A stretch of DNA of 64,000 nt, from NCBI GenBank assembly GCA_905183005.1, contig CAJJDO010000008.1:498927-562926 (forward strand). Reading direction: 5' to 3'. The position numbers were made by a program, and so were the translations under genes. Position 1 is the first letter of the stretch. Every line of letters starts with the position of its first letter. This document shows, one piece after another, positions 1-11,334 of the stretch. The notes beneath the pieces were generated by a model. It saw only the letters and a program-made list of their open reading frames with translations, was not told where the DNA came from and searched no databases. This DNA is from Paramecium pentaurelia (lineage: Eukaryota; Ciliophora; Oligohymenophorea; Peniculida; Parameciidae).

Positions 1-1719
1 TAACATACTTAAGTTATGATCCTGCAATGAAACATTTATTAGCAGGAACTAATTCTGGTTAAATTAGATTTTATGAAACTGATACAAATAAATTGCATGG
101 AGTTGCTAATGAATTTAAATAAGGAGAAGAAATTACATCTATCAATTTAATCAAAGGAATTCCATTTATGTTTGTTACCAATAGTTAGGGTAGAATCTCA
201 ATTATGTCAATGCCTCCTGTATTACATAGATTTGTCAAAGTTTATACTTTCACTAATATAGATCCTGAAATTCCTAGTTAATTATTAGGAATCTCTAATG
301 CAGTATTCAGTTAAGATAAAAAAGTACTTTATCTAAGTGATGACAAAGGTTTCATTAAATGTTTTGAAGTTGATTGGCTTGTAGACTTTTTGATTAATGT
401 TGTCATAGATAAAGATAAGGAGGATGCGGCTACAAAAAGAATGAAAGGAATAAAAACTGGATCGACTTAAAATGCAAGATAAATGCTTGCATTGCCTAAA
501 GTGCCTTAAAAAGAAGTTAAAATGAAATGGATTACTAGAGCTCATTATGAAGTTATTAAATCTTTAGAATATGTAGAAAAAGAAAATTTTCTCATTACTA
601 CTGCTTTTGATAAGAAAGTGAAACTCTGGGATGCAGAAACTGGTAAATTTATAGATTCATTTCAATAAAATTATGATAGGAAAGAACCAAGACCTATTGC
701 TCTAAAAAGAAGTGGAACAGATGAAATTTATAATGCTGATTTAAATGAGAGAGTAGATCTCAAATATACTTAATTAATACAATAACAATAATAAGAAGAA
801 TAAGGTGGTTAAGTTCAATAAATTTAAGTTTTAGAAGAAAAGATTTCAGATCCTCTTGGGCTAACTAAATCTCCTCAAGAAGAATTCAATCCATTTTATT
901 ACTTAGAAAAGATAGATCAATCTAAATTATCAACTCTAAAAAGTAATCCTGAATGGAAATTAGAAATAAGATTTAAAGAATATTATGAAAAATATGAATA
1001 AAAAATTAAAACTTTATTTGAATAAGTTAAAATTAAAGAAAAGGAAGTACATGAAAAATAAGTTAAATAAGGAATCCACAATCGGCATTTTAAAGTTCAA
1101 AACTACTCAACTGATGATGCTAAACAATTTGATTCCAATCACAAACCAATACTAAAAGATGATGACGGAAACAATAATCATTCTCATCAATAATAAGCTT
1201 CAGTGTAATTTAATTAAAAATTGAAGCCTGAATAAGTATTATAAAAACATAAAGTTTAATAAAAAGATCATCATCAAATTACATAAGGAGGAAACCAATA
1301 AATAAATTTTGATAGTATAACAAATTAAGGTGAAATTGTTAAAGAACTAAAATAACAGCAGTAAGATTTATAAGAAAATTTAAAACATGGAATCAAAGTA
1401 AGTATTTCTACTCCTTAAATTAAATCTATTTAAATTCCTTCACTAGCAAAAGCTACGACATAAAAAAGAAGTAAAAAAGTTGATCCTTAACTATTTGAGA
1501 AGTTGTACAGATAAAACTTGAAAAGCAAGGTTCTCTTTAACTCAGATCCTGAAGTTTTCTTATCAGAAGTAAATTATTTAATATATAATATAGGCTGAAT
1601 GTAATGCTGCATACAAATTAGCTGCAGCATTGGCAAATTATGATATCACAGATGAACGGTCATTAAAGTTTGCAGAAATCAAATGTAAATCAAGGGTCAA
1701 ATTACCAAGATTATAATGA
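1..1719 (+). CDS. CFAP337/WDR49-like WD40 protein, C-terminal part (copy 1, frameshifted)
   Basis: This is the 3' part of a WD40 gene whose start lies before the window. Frame 3 opens directly (ACA at 3-5) and gives WD-like blades, for example ITTAFDKKVKLWDAETGKF near 596-650, then a Gln-rich, charged tail. The first ~330 nt equal 7911-8240 of the other copy; after that the two diverge by scattered substitutions and a 6-nt in-frame insertion. Near 1571-1592 this copy has one extra base relative to the other, so the frame meets TGA at 1596-1598 instead of the shared terminus RLQ-TGA at 1717-1719. In CFAP337-type proteins the propellers serve as axonemal scaffolds. The shift may be real decay or a base-call error. 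Family assignment is by domain order seen in the intact copies. Confidence 0.7.
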
Positions 1720-2681
1720 CAATATTTTATTTAACATAAAATATTAATTATATATTTAATATCTGATAAATAACTTAATCCAGTTAAAAGTAAATATAAA
1801 GCTAAAATATTATTGATGTAAATAATTAAAATTAAAATTTTAAGCTTATGGCAACACTCAAAGGAAAATTTAGCGAAAGCAAAATTTTTAATTTAATTAA
1901 CATAAACCTTTCTTAATGATTTCATAAAAATCCTTTATATGAAAAGTCAGATGGGATTAAATTAAAAATATATTGTTAGGCTAAATAACATCTTAATTAA
2001 AAAATTAAAGTTGTAACTTGGAAATCAAAGTTTTTAGATTTTTTTTATTAATAATTGTCAAATTATGTTGAATGTTCAAAAAATTTCAATATTCTATCTT
2101 AGACTTGCTTTTTACAAGCATTAAAAATATTTATTAGATTTTTGTCCTCTTAGAATTTTTTTTTAGAATTGTTCCTATTGGTGCTCAGAAAATAAAATTT
2201 GGTTGAACATTACCGTTGAATAAAAATCAACTGAAGAATAACTTAGAACAGTTCAAATTGATACATAAACAAGTCATAAATAATAAATGATTTTAAGTTA
2301 AAATATAATTTGAGGAGGCCAATGTAGGATAAATTTTAACTAAAAATACTTCTTTTTAGAATGTATATAACCTCTTAATAAAAAAATTTGCAGTAAGAAC
2401 AGAGAATATACTCTTAAAATTTTTGAATATAAATTAATTATGAATGGTCAATCAATTAGTAAAAGAAAATTGGATAAATATTATAATTATCTTGGTTATC
2501 ATAATTTAGAAATGATAAAGATAAATTAATCACAAAATATATATTAATCCAAAAAAATAAGATGGAAAAGCTATGAAAATTAAATAGTAAGCAATTATTT
2601 TTATTCATTTTTTTAATGTTTGAAAAAACTAAGAATGAGAATTTGAATTTAATTACTAATAATTTATATAATTAATATAAT
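1720..2681. other. Intergenic stretch between WD40 copies; no convincing gene
   Basis: Nearly 960 nt, long for this compact genome. It holds a TGA-free frame from ATG 2065 to TGA 2313 (82 codons) and a shorter one around 2314-2440, but neither has a recognisable domain, and such lengths arise by chance when TGA is the only stop. The last ~37 nt (from 2645) match the upstream flank of the copy at 4648, so they probably carry the promoter of the following gene. Confidence 0.5.
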
Positions 2682-3645
2682 ATGACAACTTAGATAAAAA
2701 AACTATCAAAATTAGATCATACAGTACCAATTTATTCTCCTCGTACAACTTATAAATAGATTTTACATACTGATGAAACATTATTGGCTGATCTTACTCT
2801 TAATTTTGATCCATTCACTATTAATGTTTTAAGAACAGAATTTTTAATGCGACATGGATCTATGGAGGTGACAGAATTCATTTTAGTTGTCAAGGAACAT
2901 TTATTAAGTTGGCAATTAGAAATCTCAAATAGAGATATTAAGTTAATTAGGTATTTGATATTATAATAAGATAACTTGTTAATCTTTTTGAAGAGATTGA
3001 TTTAAATGGTAATGGGAATTTAGAATGGGAAGAATTCACAAACTACATTATTGAAAAAGCAACAGTGTTAAATAATATTAAGTCTAAATAAGATGAAATC
3101 AAACTATACACAAAATCTAATATGAAACCATTCAAAAAATTCACATAAATCATTACTAGGGTAATTTACATAAAGGAAATAGATAAAATAGCATTTTTTG
3201 AGGAAGGAAGTGATGAAATTTAATTTATGACTCCTGATGGTGGATTTGGCTTAAAGCCATTAAAAATTGTACCTATTAGTGACAAAGTTGTGACAACACA
3301 AGCAAAAAAAGATAAAGATAAACAAAATGTATATAAACTTAATTCAGAACTAGTTTGTTATTGTTAAAAAAGAAGACACAATAGAAAAAAAGACATAAAT
3401 TTTGGCAATGCTCTACATTGATGACCCTAAATATCAAATATTATTGACTTCAACCCATGATGGCTATGTAAGAGGGTGGAGATATTAATCTTCAGGATTT
3501 GTTTAGGCCAATTAACCTGATAATGATGAAGAAATGATAGAACATCATTTTAATAATGACATATATAGTATGACTTGGGATGGGATAAATGAAATTTTGT
3601 ATTGTGGTTAAAAAGAAGGCTAAATTAATATATGGAATTTGAAAA
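2682..3645 (+). CDS. EF-hand/WD40 protein (CFAP337-like), 5' part cut by assembly gap (copy 2)
   Basis: Starts MTTQIKKLSKLDHTVPIYSP at ATG 2682. Two introns are needed: 2951-2970 (20 nt, ending AAG) and 3329-3353 (25 nt, GTATAT...CTAG). After intron 1 there is an EF-hand loop, DLNGNGNLEWEE, followed by the first WD blades (THDGYVRGWRYQ, EGQINIWNLK). The N-run at 3646 truncates it in the middle of the propeller. From 2645 to 3645 it is letter-for-letter the same as 4611-5611, while the sequence further upstream is unrelated. It may be a genuine recent duplicate or the same gene assembled twice. Confidence 0.75.
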
Positions 3646-4137
3646 NNNNNNNNNNNNNNNNNNNNNNNNNNNNNNNNNNNNNNNNNNNNNNNNNNNNNNN
3701 NNNNNNNNNNNNNNNNNNNNNNNNNNNNNNNNNNNNNNNNNNNNNNNNNNNNNNNNNNNNNNNNNNNNNNNNNNNNNNNNNNNNNNNNNNNNNNNNNNNN
3801 NNNNNNNNNNNNNNNNNNNNNNNNNNNNNNNNNNNNNNNNNNNNNNNNNNNNNNNNNNNNNNNNNNNNNNNNNNNNNNNNNNNNNNNNNNNNNNNNNNNN
3901 NNNNNNNNNNNNNNNNNNNNNNNNNNNNNNNNNNNNNNNNNNNNNNNNNNNNNNNNNNNNNNNNNNNNNNNNNNNNNNNNNNNNNNNNNNNNNNNNNNNN
4001 NNNNNNNNNNNNNNNNNNNNNNNNNNNNNNNNNNNNNNNNNNNNNNNNNNNNNNNNNNNNNNNNNNNNNNNNNNNNNNNNNNNNNNNNNNNNNNNNNNNN
4101 NNNNNNNNNNNNNNNNNNNNNNNNNNNNNNNNNNNNN
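3646..4137. other. Assembly gap, 492 Ns
   Basis: A run of undetermined bases interrupting the WD40 gene that begins at 2682. Only 5' gene sequence lies to its left and unrelated AT-rich DNA to its right, so the missing piece must be larger than the placeholder if copy 2 is a full-length gene of about 5 kb. Confidence 0.99.
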
Positions 4138-4647
4138 CTGATAGACATCTGAAATTATGTTCATTTAAGATATTACAATTTTTTTTGAATCCTTCATCTA
4201 GATATAAACTCTATATCTTTAAATAAATTATGAAAATCTCTAAGATTATTTGAAATACTTAAAATCCTTAAAATTCCTGTAAATATTATTTTAAGAATAT
4301 AATTATAAATTTAATAACAATTTAATTAATAGCGTAAATAATTTACAAAAACGTATTATCTTAATTTTTAATAATTTATTAATGAAATCCAATTATTCAT
4401 CCTCTAAATTTTTTAAAATTCCAATTCATTTCTATCTATGATCATCATAAATAAATAGAAATTTTTGTAGTTTTATTGATTAATTAAATTTTTATTAGTC
4501 ACATAGAATCTAATTCCATTAATATAGTTTTCCACGTAAAAACCATATTATACTTATCTAATATAATTTGATAAAAGTATGATATGAGACAGTAAATTAT
4601 TAAAAATTTGGAATTTAATTACTAATAATTTATATAATTAATATAAT
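4138..4647. other. Intergenic stretch upstream of WD40 copy 3
   Basis: AT-rich DNA with no supported gene. It does not match the WD40 gene body or its tail. From 4611 onward it is identical to the flank upstream of 2682, consistent with a shared core promoter and short leader. Confidence 0.5.
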
Positions 4648-6537
4648 ATGACAACTTAGATAAAAAAACTATCAAAATTAGATCATACAGTACCAATTTA
4701 TTCTCCTCGTACAACTTATAAATAGATTTTACATACTGATGAAACATTATTGGCTGATCTTACTCTTAATTTTGATCCATTCACTATTAATGTTTTAAGA
4801 ACAGAATTTTTAATGCGACATGGATCTATGGAGGTGACAGAATTCATTTTAGTTGTCAAGGAACATTTATTAAGTTGGCAATTAGAAATCTCAAATAGAG
4901 ATATTAAGTTAATTAGGTATTTGATATTATAATAAGATAACTTGTTAATCTTTTTGAAGAGATTGATTTAAATGGTAATGGGAATTTAGAATGGGAAGAA
5001 TTCACAAACTACATTATTGAAAAAGCAACAGTGTTAAATAATATTAAGTCTAAATAAGATGAAATCAAACTATACACAAAATCTAATATGAAACCATTCA
5101 AAAAATTCACATAAATCATTACTAGGGTAATTTACATAAAGGAAATAGATAAAATAGCATTTTTTGAGGAAGGAAGTGATGAAATTTAATTTATGACTCC
5201 TGATGGTGGATTTGGCTTAAAGCCATTAAAAATTGTACCTATTAGTGACAAAGTTGTGACAACACAAGCAAAAAAAGATAAAGATAAACAAAATGTATAT
5301 AAACTTAATTCAGAACTAGTTTGTTATTGTTAAAAAAGAAGACACAATAGAAAAAAAGACATAAATTTTGGCAATGCTCTACATTGATGACCCTAAATAT
5401 CAAATATTATTGACTTCAACCCATGATGGCTATGTAAGAGGGTGGAGATATTAATCTTCAGGATTTGTTTAGGCCAATTAACCTGATAATGATGAAGAAA
5501 TGATAGAACATCATTTTAATAATGACATATATAGTATGACTTGGGATGGGATAAATGAAATTTTGTATTGTGGTTAAAAAGAAGGCTAAATTAATATATG
5601 GAATTTGAAAAATGATACAGAAATTCAATTTGAAGATATAAGTCATACTGATGTTGTTATGGATATGATCGCGATGCCAAAATTACAGTTTATGGCATCA
5701 GCTAGTCTAGACCATAATTTAATTTTGTGGAATACTTTATCTAAAAAACGAGAGCGTACATATAAGGAACATACAAGAGGCATAGTGTCTTTAGCATTTA
5801 ATGAGAGTTTAATATTATTATTTTCTGCTGGATTTGACCATAATTTATGTGTTTGGAATCCATATATTGAAAGTTTGATTTTCAAAATACAAGGTCATAG
5901 TAGTCCAGTTATTGGAGTTGTAGTTATTGAAGGTACATCATAAATAGTTTCTTTGGATTAAGAAGGTAGTGTAAAGGTTTGGGATACAAAGAAATTTAAT
6001 TGTGTTTAATAATTTAGTGTTGAAACATAAGATGAAAAACATAAGTTTAATCCTTCGAGTTTATGCTATATACCTAAACCTTTAAAGCTAATCTTTGGTG
6101 GTAGATCAATTTATTCTTATGAATATGATAAGAATTATAATCCTAATTCAGTAGATGATTATGTTGCAGTATGTTGTAAATTTATAGAAAATTAAATGGC
6201 ATTTTTTACACCAGCAGGAACTAAAATAAAAATATGGAATGCTTTAACTGGAGATGTTAAAAAAATATATAGTGATATTACAACTACTGAAATTACAGCA
6301 TTTAAATTAGATAATTTAGATAAAAGATTTATTATTGGAGATAGTAGTGGAACTGTTGCATTATTTAATGTAATTAATGGAGCAAAAATCAAGAATCTAC
6401 CAAAACATTCAGGTGAAGTTGTTGCTATTGTTCATGCATCTGATATTGGATCATTCTTTACTGGATCTATGGATAATAATGTATTTATGACTTTAGATAA
6501 TGAATTTGGAGAAAGTGAATTATTACGTACATTTATA
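4648..6537 (+). CDS. EF-hand/WD40 protein (CFAP337-like), N-terminal and propeller part (copy 3)
   Basis: ATG at 4648; introns 4917-4936 (20 nt) and 5295-5319 (25 nt) give exactly 615 codons up to the N at 6538. Order: basic N-terminus, EF-hand (DLNGNGNLEWEE), then a long series of WD40 blades including KKRERTYKEHTRGIVSLAF, FDHNLCVWNPYIESL, QEGSVKVWDTKKFN and TPAGTKIKIWNALTGDVKK. EF-hand followed by two propellers is the layout of the WDR49/CFAP337 family, which sits on the axonemal doublet near radial spoke 3 and the nexin-dynein complex in ciliates. The sequence stops at a single N and then jumps back to an earlier point of a paralogue, so the C-terminus of this copy is not present here. 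The tail at 1-1719 has the right content to be such a C-terminus. Confidence 0.8.
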
Positions 6538-6538
6538 N
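6538..6538. other. Single-N contig join
   Basis: One undetermined base. The DNA after it (6539 on) repeats DNA that already occurred at 5185 on, so the sequence steps backward in the gene. This is the mark of two contigs placed end to end, not of one ambiguous base. Confidence 0.85.
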
Positions 6539-9500
6539 TTTAATTTATGACTCCTGATGGTGGATTTGGCTTAAAGCCATTAAAAATTGTACCTATTAGT
6601 GACAAAGTTGTGACAACACAAGCAAAAAAAGATAAAGATAAACAAAATGTATATAAACTTAATTCAGAACTAGTTTGTTATTGTTAAAAAAGAAGACACA
6701 ATAGAAAAAAAAACAAAAATTTTGACAATGCTCTACATTGATGACCCTAAGTATCAAGTATTATTGACTTCAACCCATGATGGCTATGTAAGGGGGTGGA
6801 GATATTAATCCTCAGGATTTGTTTTAGCCAATTAACCTGATAATGATGAAGAAATGATAGAACATCATTTTAATAATGACATATATAGTATGACTTGGGA
6901 TGGGATAAATGAAATTTTGTATTGTGGTTAAAAAGAAGGCTAAATTAATATATGGAATTTGAAAACTGATACAGAAACTTAATTGTAAAGTGAAGGTGGT
7001 CATACTGATGTAGTAATGGATATGATTGCTATGCCAAAATTACAATTTATGGCATCAGCTAGTTTGGATGGTAACTTAATTTTGTGGAATACTCTCTATA
7101 ATAAAAGAGAGCGTACATATAAGGAACATACAAGAGGCATAGTCTCATTAGCATTTAATGAAAGTTTAATATTATTATTTTCTGCTGGATTTGACCATAA
7201 TTTATGTGTTTGGAATCCATATATTGAAAGTTTGATTTTCAAAATACAAGGTCATAGTAGTCCAGTTATTGGAGTTGTAGTTATTGAAGGTACATCATAA
7301 ATAGTTTCTTTGGATTAAGAAGGTAGTGTAAAGGTTTGGGATACAAAGAAATTTAATTGTGTTTAATAATTTAGTGTTGAAACATAAGATGAAAAACATA
7401 AGTTTAATCCTTCAAGTTTATGCTATATACCTAAACCTTTAAAGCTAATCTTTGGTGGTAGATCAATTTATTCTTATGAATATGATAAGAATTATAATCC
7501 TAATTCAGTAGATGATTATGTTGCAGTATGTTGTAAATTTATAGAAAATTAAATGGCATTTTTTACACCAGCAGGAACTAAAATAAAAATATGGAATGCT
7601 TTAACTGGAGATGTTAAAAAAATATATAGTGATATTACAACTACTGAAATTACAGCATTTAAATTAGATAATTTAGATAAAAGATTTATTATTGGAGATA
7701 GTAGTGGAACTGTTGCATTATTTAATGTAATTAATGGAGCAAAAATCAAGAATCTACCAAAACATTCAGGTGAAGTTGTTGCTATTGTTCATGCATCTGA
7801 TATTGGATCATTCTTTACTGGATCTATGGATAATAATGTATTTATGACTTTAGATAATGAATTTGGAGAAAGTGAATTATTACGTACATTTATAATATAA
7901 GATGGATAATTAACATACTTAAGTTATGATCCTGCAATGAAACATTTATTAGCAGGAACTAATTCTGGTTAAATTAGATTTTATGAAACTGATACAAATA
8001 AATTGCATGGAGTTGCTAATGAATTTAAATAAGGAGAAGAAATTACATCTATCAATTTAATCAAAGGAATTCCATTTATGTTTGTTACCAATAGTTAGGG
8101 TAGAATCTCAATTATGTCAATGCCTCCTGTATTACATAGATTTGTCAAAGTTTATACTTTCACTAATATAGATCCTGAAATTCCTAGTTAATTATTAGGA
8201 ATCTCTAATGCAGTATTCAGTTAAGATAAAAAAGTACTCTATCTAAGCGATGATAAAGGTTTCATTAAATGTTTTGAAGTTGATTGGCTTGTAGACTTTT
8301 TGATTAATATTGTCAACGAAAAAGATAAGGAAGAGGCAGCTATAAAAAGAATTAAAGGACTTAAAACTACTTAAAATGGAAGACAAATGCTAACTTTGCC
8401 AAAAATAGCTTAAAAAGAAGTTAAAATGAAATGGATTACTAGAGCTCATTATGAAGTTATTAAATCTTTAGAATATGTAGAAAAAGAAAATTTTCTCATT
8501 ACTACTGCTTTTGATAAGAAAGTGAAACTTTGGGATGCAGAAACTGGTAAATTTATAGATTCATTTCAATAAAATTATGATAGGAAAGAACCAAGACCTA
8601 TTGCTCTAAAAAGAAGTGGAACAGATGAAATTTATAATGCTGAATTAAATGAAAGAGTAGATCTCAAATATACTTAATTAATACAATAACAATAATAAGA
8701 AGAATAAGGTGCTTAAGTTCAATAAATTTAAGTTTTAGAAGAAAAGATTTCAGATCCTCTTGGGCTAACGAAATCTCCTCAAGAAGAATTCAATCCATTT
8801 TATTACTTAGAAAAAATAGATCAATCTAAATTATCAACTCTAAAAAGTAATCCTGAATGGAAATTAGAAATAAGATTTAAAGAATATTATGAAAAATATG
8901 AATAAAAAATTAAAACTTTATTTGAATAAGTTAAAATTAAAGAAAGGGAAGTACATGAGAAATAGGTTAAATAAGGAATACATAATAGGCATTTTAAAGG
9001 GTAAAATTAACCATCTGATGATGATAAACAATTTGAGTAAAATCATAAACCAATAATAAAAGATGATGAAGGAAATAATAATCAATAATTATAGTAATAA
9101 GCCTCATAACAATTTACTCAAAAAATAAAGCTCGAATAAGTACTGTAAAGATATAAGGTTCAGTAAAAAGATCAGCATTAAATTTCATAAAGAGGAAACC
9201 TATAAATAAATTTAGATAGTATGATTAATTAAAATGATATAGTTAAAGAGCTAAAATAACAACACTCAGATTTATAGGAAAATTATAAATTTGGAAATAA
9301 AGGAGGTAATTTGACTCCTTAAGCGAAATCTACATCAGTTCCACCTTTAGTTAAGAATGTAACACAAAGATAAACTAAAAAGGTAGATCCTCAACTATTT
9401 GAGAAGCTCTATAAATAAAACTTAAAAAGCAAGGCACTTTATAACTCAGATCCTAAAATCTTCCTATCAGAAGTAAATTATTTTATTTATGTTAAGGCTG

Positions 9501-9622
9501 AATGTAATGCTGCTTCAAGATTTGTCACTGTATTAGAGATTTATGATATCACAGATGAAAGATCATAAAAATTTAAAGAAATTAAATGTAGATCAAAAGT
9601 CAAATTACCAAGATTATAATGA
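6539..9622 (+). CDS. EF-hand/WD40 protein (CFAP337-like), lacking its N-terminus in the assembly (copy 4)
   Basis: Enters in mid-gene (MTPDGGFGLKPLKIVP, equivalent to 5191 of copy 3), uses one intron at 6649-6673 (25 nt) and runs 1019 codons including the stop to TGA 9620-9622. It carries the full propeller region and the Gln-rich, Lys/Glu-rich tail ending ...RSKVKLPRLQ. Against copy 3 it is a mosaic: 6539-6707 identical, 6708-7160 clearly diverged (for example NTLYNKRERTY against NTLSKKRERTY), then almost identical to 7890. Because copy 3 ends on a whole codon and the N occupies the first base of a codon, the joined frame stays open across 6538; a gene predictor would report one false fused protein of about 1630 residues. 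Confidence 0.78.
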
Positions 9623-9833
9623 CAAAAATAATTTATTATTGATATATAAACTCTATTTTTATTTATTAATTTTAAGCAAATATGTTTTTTATTTAAATAA
9701 AATGCAAATTTTAAGCTTAATTTAATATTCAAGTGAAAATCTATTGAAAAAATTGGATGAGAAATATTTATAAAAGTGATTGAAGACTTTTAAGCATAAA
9801 AATATATATATATAATAAACATTACTATACTTA
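9623..9833. other. Short convergent intergenic spacer
   Basis: About 210 nt of AT-rich DNA between the TGA of the WD40 gene and the stop of the minus-strand peptidase gene; it presumably holds both 3' processing regions. No gene seen. Confidence 0.6.
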
Positions 9834-11284
9834 TCATTTTCTCAAATTTCTTTTAATCTATTACAGAGTTGGAATGTCCTACACATTTTTACCATAATAC
9901 ATGAGAGTAGGTTCAGAATTATTTATAAGGTTTTTTATATAATCTTAAAGTTATTCTTTAGTGACATTTTCAAACAAACTTTCATAAAGTGGTACAGCAT
10001 TTTATCCCATCAAAAAAGTCTTGCATAATTTGAATCATTTACAGTTTTAATTTATTCTTCTAATCGATCTGCTTATCTCTCTAAATTCAAATTTATTAAT
10101 GTTATAGCTATATTTTTCCCTCTAAAAAATTCTTCATCACTCATTGGCTATCCCAACTATCTGAATTCATCTATTAAACTTGAGTATAATTCTTATTTGG
10201 AACCAGGAGGTCCTTAAACTCTCAAACCAAATATTCCAGCATCAGAGAATATTGAAGAAATCCCTGAAGCCTCTTCTACAGACTATATTGATTACATTAA
10301 ATTAAGTGTTGTTCTGGATCTCATTCCTTTTCCAGGACCACCAGTTGACCAAGAACCTATGAGATACTTTAAATACTTGAAGATCCTAAAATTTAGTTTA
10401 ATATATGCTAAGTGGGCATATTTTTATCACTCCATTTAATTCCTTTAAATAGTAGTGCAATATCAATAGTATCATTTTTATCATCGTTTAACGCATAGGT
10501 TTGAGAAAGGAATTCTGGGGTTGTTTATTTTCTTAATTATCTTTGGAAAACTATCATTTATTTTGGTATAATTACATTATTGATGATTTACTAATTTTTT
10601 TTCAATATATTCTCTAAATTATTCATGGGTCCAAACTCCAGCATAACCAATTATCATATTTTAACTAGTAAGCATTTATTCTTAAAATCTAGAAAAGTCT
10701 TCCTATTTAGGAAGTATTTAAGCAGTTGTCTTAGCATTTGCTAATGGATGCTTACCAAATGCAGCTTTTTTTATAACTTCATCTACAGTCATCTAAATAT
10801 TTCTATTTAATACTCTTTCTTATGGAATATTCATGGTTTTAAATTAATCTCTTGTTTCTTTTGCAATTTTTTTAGTTGTTAAAGCAAGTTTTAATAAGAC
10901 ATCTACAATCATATCAAAGTCTTCCTGTATAAATTAACACTTCCAATAAGATAATTCTGAGTCATAAGTTTAATCCAAAATGCATCCAGTTCGAAGTGTT
11001 TATTCACTAAATAGCTTAGAAACTTACAAATTTTCTAGACAATCGTTCTCAGAAATATGATACATGTGTTAGTTTAGACTGAATAATGAGCCTGTTTCTG
11101 AAGGTAGTTCATTTCTTAATCCTGCTTTAAAACAAATTCCTATGTCAGAAGCAAATGGAAAAGCCGTTTATTCAGTAAATATTTTTATTCCAGAAGGTAA
11201 TTCACTAATCTTTATTATTGGTTATTTATCTTTGATGAATTTCATTGATTTTACTGTTGAAAACCCTCTAAGAATTTTATTCAT
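9834..11284 (-). CDS. Mitochondrial processing peptidase, alpha subunit
   Basis: Starts MNKILRGFSTVKSMKFIKDK, a basic Ser/Thr-containing presequence for mitochondrial import. Four introns (21, 25, 20 and 23 nt) leave exactly 453 codons plus stop. The C-terminal half holds the glycine-rich loop diagnostic of the alpha subunit, SSSWSTGGPGKGMRSRTT, followed by SDAGIFGLRVQGPP. No HxxEH zinc motif is seen, as expected: alpha binds presequences and beta cuts them. The middle part (FGKHPLANAK, IIGYAGVWTHEQFREYI) matches the M16 fold. The first half of the loop is Ser-rich here instead of the usual Gly run. It acts in the matrix with the beta subunit to remove import signals. Its start lies only 50 nt from the stop of the next gene on the same strand. 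Confidence 0.9.
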
Positions 11285-11334
11285 AAATAAATTTGTTTAT
11301 TGTATTATTATTTTATTGTATTATTATATTACTT

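Noticed and set aside
2065..2313. 82-codon TGA-free frame with several Cys between WD40 copies
   Set aside because: With TGA as the only stop and AT-rich DNA, frames of this size are common by chance; no domain, no partner frame.
3492..4226. Apparent frames crossing the N-run
   Set aside because: They consist almost wholly of undetermined bases and carry no information.
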